Position numbers and translations under genes: made by a program. From NCBI GenBank assembly GCA_001970855.1, contig LSSN01000960.1, forward strand, positions 1 through 47,405: a DNA stretch of 47,405 nt, in the 5' to 3' direction. Below, in pieces: positions 34,240-44,417 of the stretch. This DNA comes from Smittium culicis. Taxonomy: Eukaryota; Kickxellomycota; Harpellomycetes; Harpellales; Legeriomycetaceae. Below the pieces are notes generated by a model. It worked only from the letters and a program-made list of their open reading frames with translations. It was not told the DNA's origin and ran no database searches. Within the stretch, counting starts at the first letter, position 1; each line of letters begins with the position of its first letter.

Positions 34240-35934
34240 TTCTTGCAGTAAACCGCATTTGAATATGGTACATACTCCCCCACATGGCCCTAGTGCATAA
34301 ACTGCGATCAGTGTACTTTGGGGGCAAACTCCTGAATATGATCAAGGGCATGTATGATGCCCCGAAAATCACAGTTAGAGTTGGAAATGAAGTTTCCAAC
34401 CCAACCGAACACCTCTGCGGAGTGCGGCAAGGGTGCCCATCTTCGCCGATACTCTTTGGTTTTTATTATTAATGATATATTCAAGAATGTACGAGATGTG
34501 CGGGTGCCTGGGCTCACCTCACGCATACCAGGACTACTGTTTGCCGACGATGCCGTGCTATTGGCCGAATCATCAGTCGATTTACAAGCCGAACTGGATA
34601 CCATAACCGAATGGTCGGACACTTGGGAAATGGCTGTGAATGCCTCCAAGTGCGGGATAATGACTATAAGCGGGGAGTTGACTACTGATATGACCCTGCA
34701 GGGCCAAAAAGTCGACTCTACCGACCAGTACACCTACTTGGGCTATATTATGAATAGCAAGTGGGATGTATCTGGGACGATTACAAACAACAAGAATAAG
34801 GTCAGGAAGGCTGTATATGTTGCCTACAGCTTCCTGAGACGGTCTGATGTGCTCACAGCACTAAAAATCAAGTTCATCAATTCGGTTCTGATGCCGATTC
34901 GTTGTTACGGTGGGGAGACATTTGGCATGAGCGAAGCCAGATGCAAGCCCATACAGATGGAAATCGACAAGGCGATCCGAATGGTTTCCAATGTCGGAAA
35001 ATCAGCGGCCATGGAGCGCATCAGGGATGAACTGGGCATAAGCTCAGTGTTCATGCGCATCAGCACAGCTCGTCAGCGTGCATATCATAAGTGGCCAACA
35101 TCAAAAACATGGATCGCCGACCTCATCAAGGCACCGATGAAGGCACGGATGGCCACGTTGGTGACCGGGAGTGCCCGGTGGATCAAAAAATTTTGCTCTC
35201 AAGATTCAAACGGTCAGACTATCATCACGATAGTCGACCGGAAACGACGAAATAACCGGTCTGTCATACACCGGTGGACGGCGGACCGAAAAATCGGCAA
35301 AAAAGGCAACTGGGTTGACCTTTAAGTAATGTATCCGGACCTGAAGCTGGGCCTTCATAATATTAGAAAAATGCGTATGGGCACATTCCGGACTGCCCAG
35401 CGCCTGTCGAACATGAAAATCGTCGACCAAAAATTCAAAAATTTTTGCCCCTGCTGCAACTTGTGTGTGCCTGAGACGGTCGACCACATACTTTTGATCA
35501 GCTTCCTGTGACTAAATAATCGATCATTGAAGATCGCCGATTCATACCGATGCCGATCAGTTCTAACGAAAAGAATTACTTTTTAATTTCAATGAAGCCC
35601 GGCCGGACCTAGTTGTAAAATTCCTTTACGGTGGAAGGGGGTCTAAACGATCTTTGAACCAGCTCCGAGATGGCACAGCCGTTTAAAATTTTGATCTGGA
35701 ATAATCCAAATTTTCGAAAGGCATCCGCGTGCTCACAACATTTATTCTTAAAAGTATAAGTGATTCACCAGCCCCCTTGAACCAATGCATAGTGGCATAG
35801 AGATGCTATTGAGGCGGAGAGGGGTCGTTTGAAAATTTGTTTTTTAATATTTTTATAATTCTGTAAATATTTTTTATTAGTTCTGTATACTTTAAAATGT
35901 ATTCAATATACTTTCTGATACAAAAAAAAAAAAA
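34240..35934 (+). mobile_element. 5'-truncated LINE, RT and C-terminal zinc finger, broken ORF
   Basis: The sequence is clearly GC-richer than its surroundings. RT fragments read MALVHKLRSVYFGGKLLNMI and GVRQGCPSSPILFG (34284-34460). A one-base shift follows, then INDIFKNVRDVRVPGL, GLLFADDAVLLAE (catalytic FADD, about 34537-34575) and QYTYLGYIMNSKWD in the next frame up to TAA at 35323-35325. The same frame resumes at once (MYPDLKLGLHNIRKMRMGT) and ends with a CPCCNLCVPETVDHILL zinc finger before TGA at 35509-35511. The 3' UTR and a 13-A tail follow (35922-35934). The 5' end is lost just before RT motif A. The element is dead: one frameshift, premature stops and no endonuclease. No clear target duplication was found. 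Confidence 0.9.
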
Positions 35935-37840
35935 TTGAAAATTAAAAGAACACACGTAAAGTACTTCTAATCAGTATAAAATCAGTCGACTCTCCGATCA
36001 GCTCAAAATTTCAGAAATAATGGTTATTATAATATCAAATCAAAAATATGCTAAAATCTCATTTTATGTAACTACGACTTTTGTCTTACTTGTATACATA
36101 CGGGGAAATAATTTTGAGGCTTACCACGACTTTTATACGGAAAGTATAGGTATAGAAGCAGATTTTCTCATTTTAGCTTGTCAGAATAAAGTATAACTTA
36201 GCATTTCCTCTATATCTCCTTTTGTTTCTAGTATTTTATAATTCCAGAATTAATCTTTGATATTAATTCGGAAAATTTTCTAAGATAGCCGCAATATATT
36301 AACTATGCTTAGTAAAATTTTGGTTTTCCTAAAAAAGACTCAAAGTAGTACTTGAGGGCGTTCATAGCTGAGATCTTTGACAGAGTGTAACTTAAATTAT
36401 ATATGTTCTATCTTTTTTGATCTATGATTAGAGACTTTTATTCCTAATAACCACCCTACCTTTTCTATTTTCTTACTATTTAATTAATTTCTATATATTA
36501 ATAAAATCTCCAGGAATACAAAAATGATTTTACAACTCGAAGAAAATTTTTCATACGAAGGTATTCTTGCCTTTTAATAAAAGTACAACTTAAATTACAG
36601 GGGGGAAACACACAATTTATTAGTAAATAAAGCAAATTTCAATTTTTTTATAATTTTAAATACTACATTTTTTACCACGTAGTGCTTATGATCTACAATT
36701 TAAATTGCTTTGCTGAATAGAGTTTTTTAGGTGATTGAATGTTAGGGCTTTTATACTAAGTTAAATATATATCGCAATTTTTTTTTTGTATCTAGCTTAA
36801 TATCACTAGGTTTTGTAGGTATTTTTATATATAGACAAAAAGAGATGGTTTTTTTTAGATTATTTATCTAGTAAAAATTCGAATGGAATCCTTTAATACC
36901 CATTTTTTTGTATATTCAGATTGAAAACTGGATACAGAATACAGATAAAATATAAATAAAATATAATACAGTAAAATGAAATGAAGTGAAGTAAAAAAGA
37001 TAACCTATTTCATTTAGATAAAAATGATACAAAAGTTCCGTATAGTAAAAAAACTCTCGCTTTCAGGATAAAATTGCTAGACCTTTTGTGATACACGCTA
37101 TATTTGTACTAAATTATTTAACAAAATTACTCTTCCAATCTTACACGTCTCTGTCTTATAACATATATACAAAAAATAAAATGTTTTGAAAGAGTGTTTG
37201 AAGTATAAAAATTACAAAAAAAATTATTAATAACATATTCTTAACTCTAGTGATTTTAAGTGATCAGATAACTTTGGGTGAAATAGTTAATATTCAAGAT
37301 TCTCAAAGTGGGAAATTAGAGTTTTATATATTAATAAATCAGCATTTCGCCCATAAAAAGATAGGTTTATCGAAATTTGATATTGAGATTAAACTTGTAA
37401 AAAAGATAATTTGCAAGATCAAAACTATATGATACCATTTTCATAAATTGCTTTTAAATTGAAGAGCTTAAAAAAAATGCTACTGCAAAAACTACATCAT
37501 AGGTACATAACTACCTTTACAAAGTTTGCTGAGAAATCAAGGTAAAATTTTCCTACTTTCGCGTCCACAATACAGCGCTATCGATTCAAGTACTTTATTC
37601 AAAATAACTAAAAAAGTACTCAGTTGTCATTAACACATTTGTAATTGATCAATCGGAGAGCAAATATTTGCATACAAATGATCCTCCTTATATCCTCTAT
37701 CTAAATGGCTCAAAATTTCATTTACTTTACCGACCTCTTCTCATTTCCGTCCACTATATATTGACAGAATAACCCTTCGTTTCAAGATTATTCTTTTAAA
37801 CATATTTAGTTATTACTAGTACCCTAGCTCATAATACAAT
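35935..37840. other. AT-rich spacer, no gene recognised
   Basis: Only short unsupported frames occur here. A purine-rich patch at 36940-36995 (repeated AAATGAAATGAAGTGAAG-like words) is the only feature that stands out. Confidence 0.45.
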
Positions 37841-38134
37841 TTAATTTTTATATTTAGTATATGTTACTGATAATATACACCTTGAAATCATTATTTTAAA
37901 GAAATTTTTAGTACTCTTGTCGTTTCCTGATTTTTTTAATTCATCAGGCCCTAAATTAATATCATACGATGACAAATATGATTCTTTATTTGATCCTATC
38001 ATTTGATCTATAATACAATGGTAATAAAGACGATTTATGTTGTTTTTATTTACTAATTTATTCTTATTTGAATCAGTTATACAATGTATAGACGATTTAA
38101 TTATTATTAGTATTATATCACCATGAGCTATCAT
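37841..38134 (-). CDS. Hypothetical 97-codon ORF of doubtful status
   Basis: An open frame from ATG at 38132-38134 to TAA at 37841-37843. It ends with a fairly balanced, charged part (NLGPDELKKSGNDKSTKNFF), unlike most chance frames in this AT-rich spacer, which are Ile/Phe/Tyr-rich. There are no recognised domains, no neighbouring exons and no homology that I know. It could be chance or a relic. Confidence 0.2.
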   Translation of the reverse strand: MIAHGDIILIIIKSSIHCITDSNKNKLVNKNNINRLYYHCIIDQMIGSNKESYLSSYDINLGPDELKKSGNDKSTKNFFKIMISRCILSVTYTKYKN

Positions 38135-38877
38135 CTTTGTGATGTTATCTCTAAAAGCGAAACGCTAAGATCTAAATGAAGTATTTATGTACTTAATAAT
38201 TAGAATTTCAGAATATATACTCTACCTACTATACTTCTATGATTCAAATAAACATATGGTATTCTTTGGATTCCTATTTGTCTCCATTTATAATCAATGT
38301 CTATACCTATATTTAATCAATTTCCAATTTAATTGAAACATAATTAAAGTATCTAAAAATGAATATTATAACTCGATACATCTACTTAATACCAATATGG
38401 ATTACCGAAATCGGAAAATCTCAAATCAAAAACCATAAGCAATCGGTTCTAGCCTTACAAAAAATAAAAGAGATTCAGTTGAATATTTTTTCACAAAAAA
38501 ATTTCGGTCAAAATTTTCGATGACTCACAATTATTATATATTCATAAGAGATTATACTAATAAATAGCGGTATCTTCTTTTTTTTTCTTGGACAGCTTTA
38601 TATATCTCCTATAAACATAATATTAATATTGTTATATCTCCATATATTGAATATTAATATATTAATTATATGATTAGTGAAAAAATATATAATCTCGACA
38701 CCTTTATTTTTAACCTTTTCTGAAAATTTTTAGAATATCACATATGAGCACTTTACAATTTATCAATTAAAATTTATTTATAGTCCTTTTTAACTCATTT
38801 TTGATCATCTCAGTCCGTTTTTTTTTATCGAAAATCAATTTTTCGTAATTAATACAGAAAGATGGTACCAATTATTA

Positions 38878-39027
38878 CTATTCTCTCACAACATAAATGT
38901 ATTTATAATGTTCTCCTGTTCCAGAGACAGCTTTTTGCGTAAAAAATATACGCTCCTTGAAGTCTTCAGTCTGTTCGAATTTTTTTGAAGAATCAGAAAA
39001 CTCTTTGTTAATACTTTCTTTAGTCAT
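38878..39027 (-). CDS. Candidate small protein or exon (49 aa)
   Basis: The frame starts MTKESINKEFSDSSKKFEQ and includes KERIFFTQKAVSGTGEHYKY before TAG at 38878-38880. Its balanced use of Glu, Asp, Lys, Ser, Thr and Gly is unusual for this AT-rich desert. A GTGAGA that could act as a splice donor overlaps the end, and a TTTATAG acceptor-like site near 38609 is followed by a short open stretch (EIYKAVQEKKRRYRYLL). A two-exon gene with an intron of about 280 nt is therefore possible, but that would be much longer than the 78-nt intron in the SAM synthetase gene. Family unknown. Confidence 0.3.
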   Translation of the reverse strand: MTKESINKEFSDSSKKFEQTEDFKERIFFTQKAVSGTGEHYKYIYVVRE

Positions 39028-39970
39028 AATAAATTTAAATAAATTTTTTAGAACATATAATTTTTTTATTAATTTATAATTTGGGGGGTTTTTTTGATTT
39101 TAATAAATAAAATTGGTTTGAACTAAAATAAAATTGAATGAAATAAAATGAAGCTTGGTTGAGTTTAAATTAAATATTCGAGTAATTTATTTTTTTTATT
39201 AATGAAGTTTAATATAATTTGTAAAAATATCAATTTTTTATTTTATATTGAAATTTTAATGAATTCTTTGTTAAAATCTGGTACACTTTTTCTCTAACAG
39301 TCAAAGTATTATGACTATTTTTGTTTATATCTTCTTGTTGCGTTCAGATTTTTTGAATCTATTAGTTAATTATAATTTTTTTATATTGCTAAAAGTTTAA
39401 TTATAAAAAATTTCCACCTGATTTATTGATAACCTGAACTCTGTTAGTTAGAAATTTAGATTTAATAGAAATTGGATTCTAATATTTTGTAGATAATAAC
39501 TGCAAATACACCAGTTTAAATTTAATTAAATTTAAAATAAGCTCAAAATATACTTTGCTATTATTATTTTGTTTAATTAATATCTCCAAGATTTACTAAT
39601 TAGTACTCGCTTAAGTTTCATCTGGAAGTTCTGTTTCAGAACTTACATATACATTGGTCTTTCTCCATAGAATCCAAAAAAATATCCTTAAAAATTAAAA
39701 GTTACTTATTTAAAAAACAACTTAATATTATAAAAATTCAGAGAGATATAGTAATTGTGATATAATAAGATCGAATTTTGTAATAATTTAAAATTAAAAA
39801 ATTTTTCGTATTTGATTTTGAGAAATAATAAATCAATATCCTCAATTTTAACAAGAATAAAAACCTTAATCTTATCAAATATTAAATCTCTATGATATTA
39901 TATTGCATGCGTTTCGTTATTTATTGGATAAACAAAAATTTCAAATAAACCAATTATTAATTATTCTCGA
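39028..39970. other. AT-rich spacer
   Basis: No gene, RNA or repeat recognised before the MITE cluster. Confidence 0.5.
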
Positions 39971-40155
39971 CCCTTTCACGGGTGGTAGAATGTTTTTGAT
40001 CTACCAAATATACCTAACTGCGTTCAATAAAAATAATTTAATTACAAAACACTTATAATTATTCTTTTGTTTTAGAATAGAAGAAAATAACAAACTATCC
40101 TATAAATCATAAACGAATCATAAAATTGATTTTACTAGCGTTGGACGTGAAAGGG
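39971..40155 (+). mobile_element. piggyBac-like MITE, copy 1
   Basis: 185 bp, starting CCCTTTCACGGGTGGTAGA and ending TTGGACGTGAAAGGG. TTAA follows the right end (40156-40159); the left flank is TCGA, so that side has mutated. It is non-coding. A subterminal hairpin can form from GGTAGA and TCTACC. Confidence 0.8.
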
Positions 40156-40162
40156 TTAAAAG

Positions 40163-40235
40163 CGATTAAAAGAACTATTAAAAAATATTATAAAAGTTAA
40201 AAAAAAGTTAAAAAAATAAATTTTCAACCAGCCCC
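40163..40235 (-). mobile_element. Short LINE 3' UTR fragment between MITEs
   Basis: On the reverse strand, GGTTGAAAATTTATTTTTTT followed by TTTTTTAATAGTTCTTTTAA resembles the 3' UTR of the LINE at 33908-34172. It lacks the poly-A end. The match is AT-rich, so the call is tentative. Confidence 0.4.
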
Positions 40236-40273
40236 ATGGTGAAGCTACTTTTGTAGAATTTTTAATATATTAA

Positions 40274-40462
40274 CCCTTTTCCATGCAGTGGACTATTTTT
40301 GGACCACCAAATATAGACAGCTGAGTTCAAATTAAATATTATAATTTATGACCTCAAGAGTTATTATTATATTTCAAAATAGCAGCAAATAATAAACTTG
40401 CTTAAAATTTATAAACGAGTCATTAAATTAAACTTTTAATATAAGTGTCAGACGGAAAAGGG
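40274..40462 (+). mobile_element. piggyBac-like MITE, copy 2
   Basis: 189 bp with TTAA on the left (40270-40273) and ATAA on the right (40463-40466), a one-base decay of the duplicated TTAA. It starts CCCTTTTCCATGCAGTGGAC and ends CAGACGGAAAAGGG. The internal hairpin keeps pairing through a paired A-T to G-C change. Confidence 0.8.
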
Positions 40463-40722
40463 ATAAGATTGTTGCATAATATATTTCACAGAAATTCAAT
40501 GCGGTATTTGAAAAAACCCCATACTTTGCCTTATCTGTCCAATAATCTTTAACCCTTTCACTATAGGTAGACTATTTTAGAACAGCTAAATATAGCCAAA
40601 TTTTACACTATAGCAATTAAGTTCCGTAGTACGATTAGCTACCAGTTTATTGAATCTTAGCAGCAAATAATTAATATACTTTTAAATCGCAAGTGAATCA
40701 ATATTTGGATTTATTATTTTAA

Positions 40723-40909
40723 CTCTTTTCCGTCCAACACTAATTAAAAAAAAAATTTATGGTACGCTTATGATTTTTAAGCAAATCTATTATTTGAGGC
40801 TATGCGATCATATACCAATAATTATACGTGTCACGAAATTTTATTATTTTTATCATACTCAGTTATCCAAATTTGGTAGACCAAAAATAGTCTACCACCC
40901 GTGAAAGGG
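40723..40909 (-). mobile_element. piggyBac-like MITE, copy 4 (nested)
   Basis: 187 bp in reverse orientation. TTAA precedes it (40719-40722) and TTAG follows (40910-40913). On its own strand it starts CCCTTTCACGGGTGGTAGAC and has a perfect GGTAGA/TCTACC hairpin. Confidence 0.8.
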
Positions 40910-40913
40910 TTAG

Positions 40914-41101
40914 CCCTTTCCCGTCCAACACTCTTTGAAAAAATCAATTTATTGATTCGTTTATGATTTATAAGTATATTTATTATTTGCTGCTATTATA
41001 CAACTAACCAATAAATCTAAAGACCTCAGAATTATGAAACTTTAATGAATCTAATTTGCTAAATTTAGAGGATCAAAAAAGGTCTATTGCTCGTGAAAGG
41101 G
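40914..41101 (-). mobile_element. piggyBac-like MITE, copy 5 (nested, adjoining copy 4)
   Basis: 188 bp in reverse orientation, sharing the TTAG at 40910-40913 with copy 4 and followed by TTAA (41102-41105). It begins CCCTTTCCCGTCCAACACTC on the plus strand. It abuts copy 4 with no spacer beyond the 4-bp target word. Confidence 0.8.
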
Positions 41102-41133
41102 TTAAGAGATTTGAACGGGAAAAAGTTAATTAG

Positions 41134-41322
41134 CCCGTTCACGAGCGGTAGACTATTTTTGATCTGCTATATATAGCCAACTGTGCTCAATTAAAATAAC
41201 TAATTCCGAGGCTATAAGAAATATCGGTATATAGTAAAATACCAGAAAATAAATAATTTGCTTTTAAATCATAAACGAATCAATAAATTGATTTTTTTAA
41301 AGAGTGTTGGACGGGAAATGGG
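41134..41322 (+). mobile_element. piggyBac-like MITE, copy 6
   Basis: 189 bp between TTAG (41130-41133) and TTAA (41323-41326). It starts CCCGTTCACGAGCGGTAGAC and ends GTTGGACGGGAAATGGG. It lies immediately after the tail of copy 3 and immediately before the decayed gene at 41331. Confidence 0.8.
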
Positions 41323-41330
41323 TTAATATT

Positions 41331-42260
41331 TCAACTAGGCTGCCAAAATTTATGTGGGTGCGGTTTGGCTTTACAAAAATAACCTAAAGATCTGCAAGTA
41401 TTATTAGCGGGATTAATGTTAAGATAAGCAGCAATTATTGGCTGTAATTTGTATAGTTGGCTAATTTTAAATGAGGCTCTAATTTGATCTAGACTAATCA
41501 ATCTCAGTATAAATTTTTTTTCATTTATGTACCCTTCTAATTTTTATTTTATGGCCAATGGTGTCATACTCTATGAAGTTGCAATTTCCTCAGATAATTA
41601 GTAATTAACAATTATGAGATAATTAATTAAAATATAATTTCAATATTACCATTAATGAAGTTTTCATGAATTTTCATTCTCTGTTGAGGCCTATTAACTG
41701 CAACATTGGTACATATCACTAAAAATTGAATGATCATTTGTGCAAAGCTGTTATAATTTAGGGATGTTAATTCCTATTGGCAGATCATTAAGTTTGGTAT
41801 TCTAGAGCATTACCACAGCAATGATAACACCCTGTGATAATCATCTGTTCAGCTACCAATTTTATGTTAATGACAACATATAAGTCTGGTTAGAGCAAAC
41901 TCCGTATGCTTAAAAAACGAATAAAAACTTGAGATAACACGCTTGTTTTATTTTATTGCATTAAGCTTTCGATATATTACTTCAAGTTTATGCATGTTTT
42001 ATTACATTGGCCTTATTTAAGAAAAAGAAAAAACTAGATCTTAATTCAACTACGCAATCAAAAATTTTAAATCACTGCTATTATAACAAACTGCAGCTTT
42101 CTGCACGCCTTTAACGAGTGCTAAAGTTAATTTCAACACAATGCCAGTATTTGATGTTATTATAACAGATAATAATATATGAGTTTTTGTGATTTTGGCA
42201 TTTGGGGTTTAGTTATAAGTAAAAAATCCTGTTGGTTAGAATTATTTTAATTTATCCATC
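41331..42260 (-). pseudogene. Decayed protein-coding gene, identity unknown
   Basis: The reverse strand holds a series of coding-quality pieces. Near the 3' end a 70-codon frame (41331-41543) includes LISLDQIRASFKISQLYKLQ and CRSLGYFCKAKPHPHKFWQP before TGA at 41331-41333. It is joined through one in-frame TAA (41544-41546) to MTPLAIK. Further upstream are KLNDLPIGINIPKL and TNDHSIFSDMYQCC (about 41700-41800), and at 42060-42220 THILLSVIITSNTGIVLKLT and LALVKGVQKAAVCYNSSDL. Stops and small shifts separate them. The composition is unlike the surrounding spacer, so this is a dead gene or transposon ORF rather than chance. I cannot name the family. Undetected introns could mimic part of the damage. 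Confidence 0.5.
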
Positions 42261-42586
42261 TTGGTTTTTTTTTTGATTTGATGACTAACGTTTATGCGGA
42301 TTTGTGGAGAGAATTAGTCTATAGTAAGTGATCAGATATATAGGCTAGGAATATCTAATACGCTTAGTTTTATTAAGTCTTTTCAAAAAAAAAATTTTTA
42401 TTCGAGCTCTGAAACATCTTCAATATTTTTTTTTCTTAAAATTATGGATATTTATTTATCAAATAAATACATGACCCCTGGAACCCATCTTTCGTTTTTT
42501 AACAAAATTTCTTTAATCAAGTTCACTAGAGATTTCACTCTTTTTAATATTCAAAAACGCCGATATAACTTATCATATATTTTACA

Positions 42587-43816
42587 ATGAGTGAAACATT
42601 TCTATTTACCTCCGAATCTGTTGGTGAAGGCCATCCAGGTATTACAATATTCTTTCTACTTACCCTTGACATAGATTAAAATCTGAAATCTAATGTTTAT
42701 TTATTATATCAATTAGATAAAATTTGCGATCAAGTCAGTGATGCTATCCTAGACGCTTGTTTGAAACAAGATCCTATGTCCAAGGTTGCTTGCGAAACTG
42801 CCGCTAAAACTGGTATGATCATGGTTTTTGGTGAAATCACTACTAAGGCTGTTTTGGATTACCAACTAATCGTTAGAAATGTCATCAAAGACATCGGCTA
42901 TGATGACTCTAGCAAAGGATTTGATTATAAAACCTGCAACGTATTAGTCGCCATTGAACAACAATCTCCTGATATTTCACAAGGTCTTGTTCAAAATGGC
43001 TTGGATGTTGAAAATATTGGTGCTGGTGACCAAGGTATTATGTTTGGCTATGCCACTGACGAAACCCCTGAATTGATGCCTCTAACCATCATCTTGGCCC
43101 ATAAGCTCAACGCCAAAATGGCCGAGCTCAGAAGAAATGGAACCCTTCCTTATCTCCGCCCTGACACCAAGACCCAAGTAACTGTTGAATACAAAGATGA
43201 TAATGGTGCCATGGTTCCAATCCGTGTACACACTGTTGTTATTTCTACCCAACATTCTCCAGATGTCGATAATGAAACCCTTAGAAGTGACTTGTATGAA
43301 AAAGTTATCAAATCTGTCATCCCAGAAAAATATTTGAGCAAAGATACTATTCTCCACTTGCAGCCTTCCGGTAGATTTATCATCGGTGGTCCTCAAGGTG
43401 ATGCTGGTTTAACTGGCCGTAAGATTATTGTAGATACATACGGAGGTTGGGGTGCTCACGGTGGTGGTGCCTTCTCAGGAAAAGATTTCTCTAAAGTTGA
43501 TAGATCAGCTGCCTACTCCTCTCGATGGATCGCAAAATCCCTTGTTAAGGCTGGAGTTGCCCGTCGCTGTCTAGTACAAGTATCTTATGCTATTGGTGTA
43601 TCTGAACCTCTTTCGATCCACGTTGATACTTACGGCACTTCAACCAAAACTCAAGCAGAAATCTTAGAAATCATCAAGAATAACTTTGATCTCAGACCAG
43701 GAGTTATAGTCAAGAGCCTCGATCTAGTAAACCCTATCTACCAAAAGACTGCTTGTTATGGTCACTTCGGACGTGATGAATTCACTTGGGAAGTGCCAAG
43801 ACAACTAGAATTTTAA
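42587..43816 (+). CDS. SAM2: S-adenosylmethionine synthetase (two exons)
   Basis: It makes S-adenosylmethionine from ATP and methionine in the cytosol, the methyl donor for sterol, lipid and nucleic acid methylation. Exon 1 (42587-42638) encodes [17 protein letters not shown] plus one base, and exon 2 (42717-43816) continues the Asp codon and [19 protein letters not shown]. The product is 383 aa, normal for the family. Signature sequences are all present: GEGHPDK (about 14-19, ATP-binding His16), [12 protein letters not shown] (119-130) and GGGAFSGKD (266-274). The N-terminus is short and ends cleanly with a TAA at 43814-43816. Codon use is richer in C at third positions than neighbouring sequence, consistent with strong expression. 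The gene converges on the Rcf2-like gene. The choice between SAM1 and SAM2 names is arbitrary. Confidence 0.97.
42639..42716 (+). other. Spliceosomal intron in the SAM synthetase gene (78 nt, phase 1)
   Basis: The intron runs from GTATTA to CAATTAG and splits the Asp codon of the GEGHPDK motif. Removing it restores the conserved reading frame exactly, while reading through meets in-frame stops. TCTAAT near 42690 is a plausible branch site. Confidence 0.93.
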
Positions 43817-44417
43817 TCTATTTTCATTTTTGCTTTATATTTCTACCTCTTTTCATTACCTATATAATATATGCATTTTTTTCTCCCTCCAGTTGCTGTC
43901 TTTTTGTCCTTTTACACATTAACTTTTTCGCTCATCACTATATAACTATTAGTGCTTTTTATTAGCTAATTTTTGTTTCCTTGTTGATTTGATCAACTTC
44001 ATTTACCAATACATAGTTTCAAGCTACATACATGTCAGTTGTATAAGTTCAACAAGGTAAATAATATTAACTATGTTTATAACAATATAAGTCTTTTAAC
44101 TCATATAGCGATCAAACTATATATTTTAAGGCTTCAAATCATGATCGAAGGTGGAATAATGCGTTCATCAAGATTCTCTGAACTGAATAAAAATAAGTTT
44201 TTAATATTAATAGATTAGTTTTTTTTAAAAGGTAGTTTGAAAAATAGAATTTAAGCAAAATGTGGAGAGAGTGGATGATTAAAAGAGATTAAAATGAAAA
44301 CAGAGGTAAAAAGGGGGAAATGAATAAAAGTATCTAATATAAACAGCGTGAAACGATAGAAAAAAAAAAAGGAGAGAAACAAAAGGGAAGAATATTTCTG
44401 TTAATAAAAAGGAGTTC
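43817..44417. other. Convergent 3' intergenic region
   Basis: Shared downstream region of the plus-strand SAM synthetase and minus-strand Rcf2-like genes. It starts with a pyrimidine-rich part that probably includes the SAM 3' UTR. No gene is supported in it. Confidence 0.6.

Larger units (their letters stand above)
40553..41125 (+). mobile_element. piggyBac-like MITE, copy 3, split by copies 4 and 5
   Basis: The 5' part is 40553-40718, preceded by TTAA (40549-40552). Its 3' tail reappears at 41106-41125 (GAGATTTGAACGGGAAAAAG), followed by TTAA (41126-41129). The break point is the internal TTAA present in intact copies as TTTTTTTAAAGAG. So copies 4 and 5 lie inside copy 3. The two parts total about 190 bp with one TTAA, the family's normal length. 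Confidence 0.75.
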
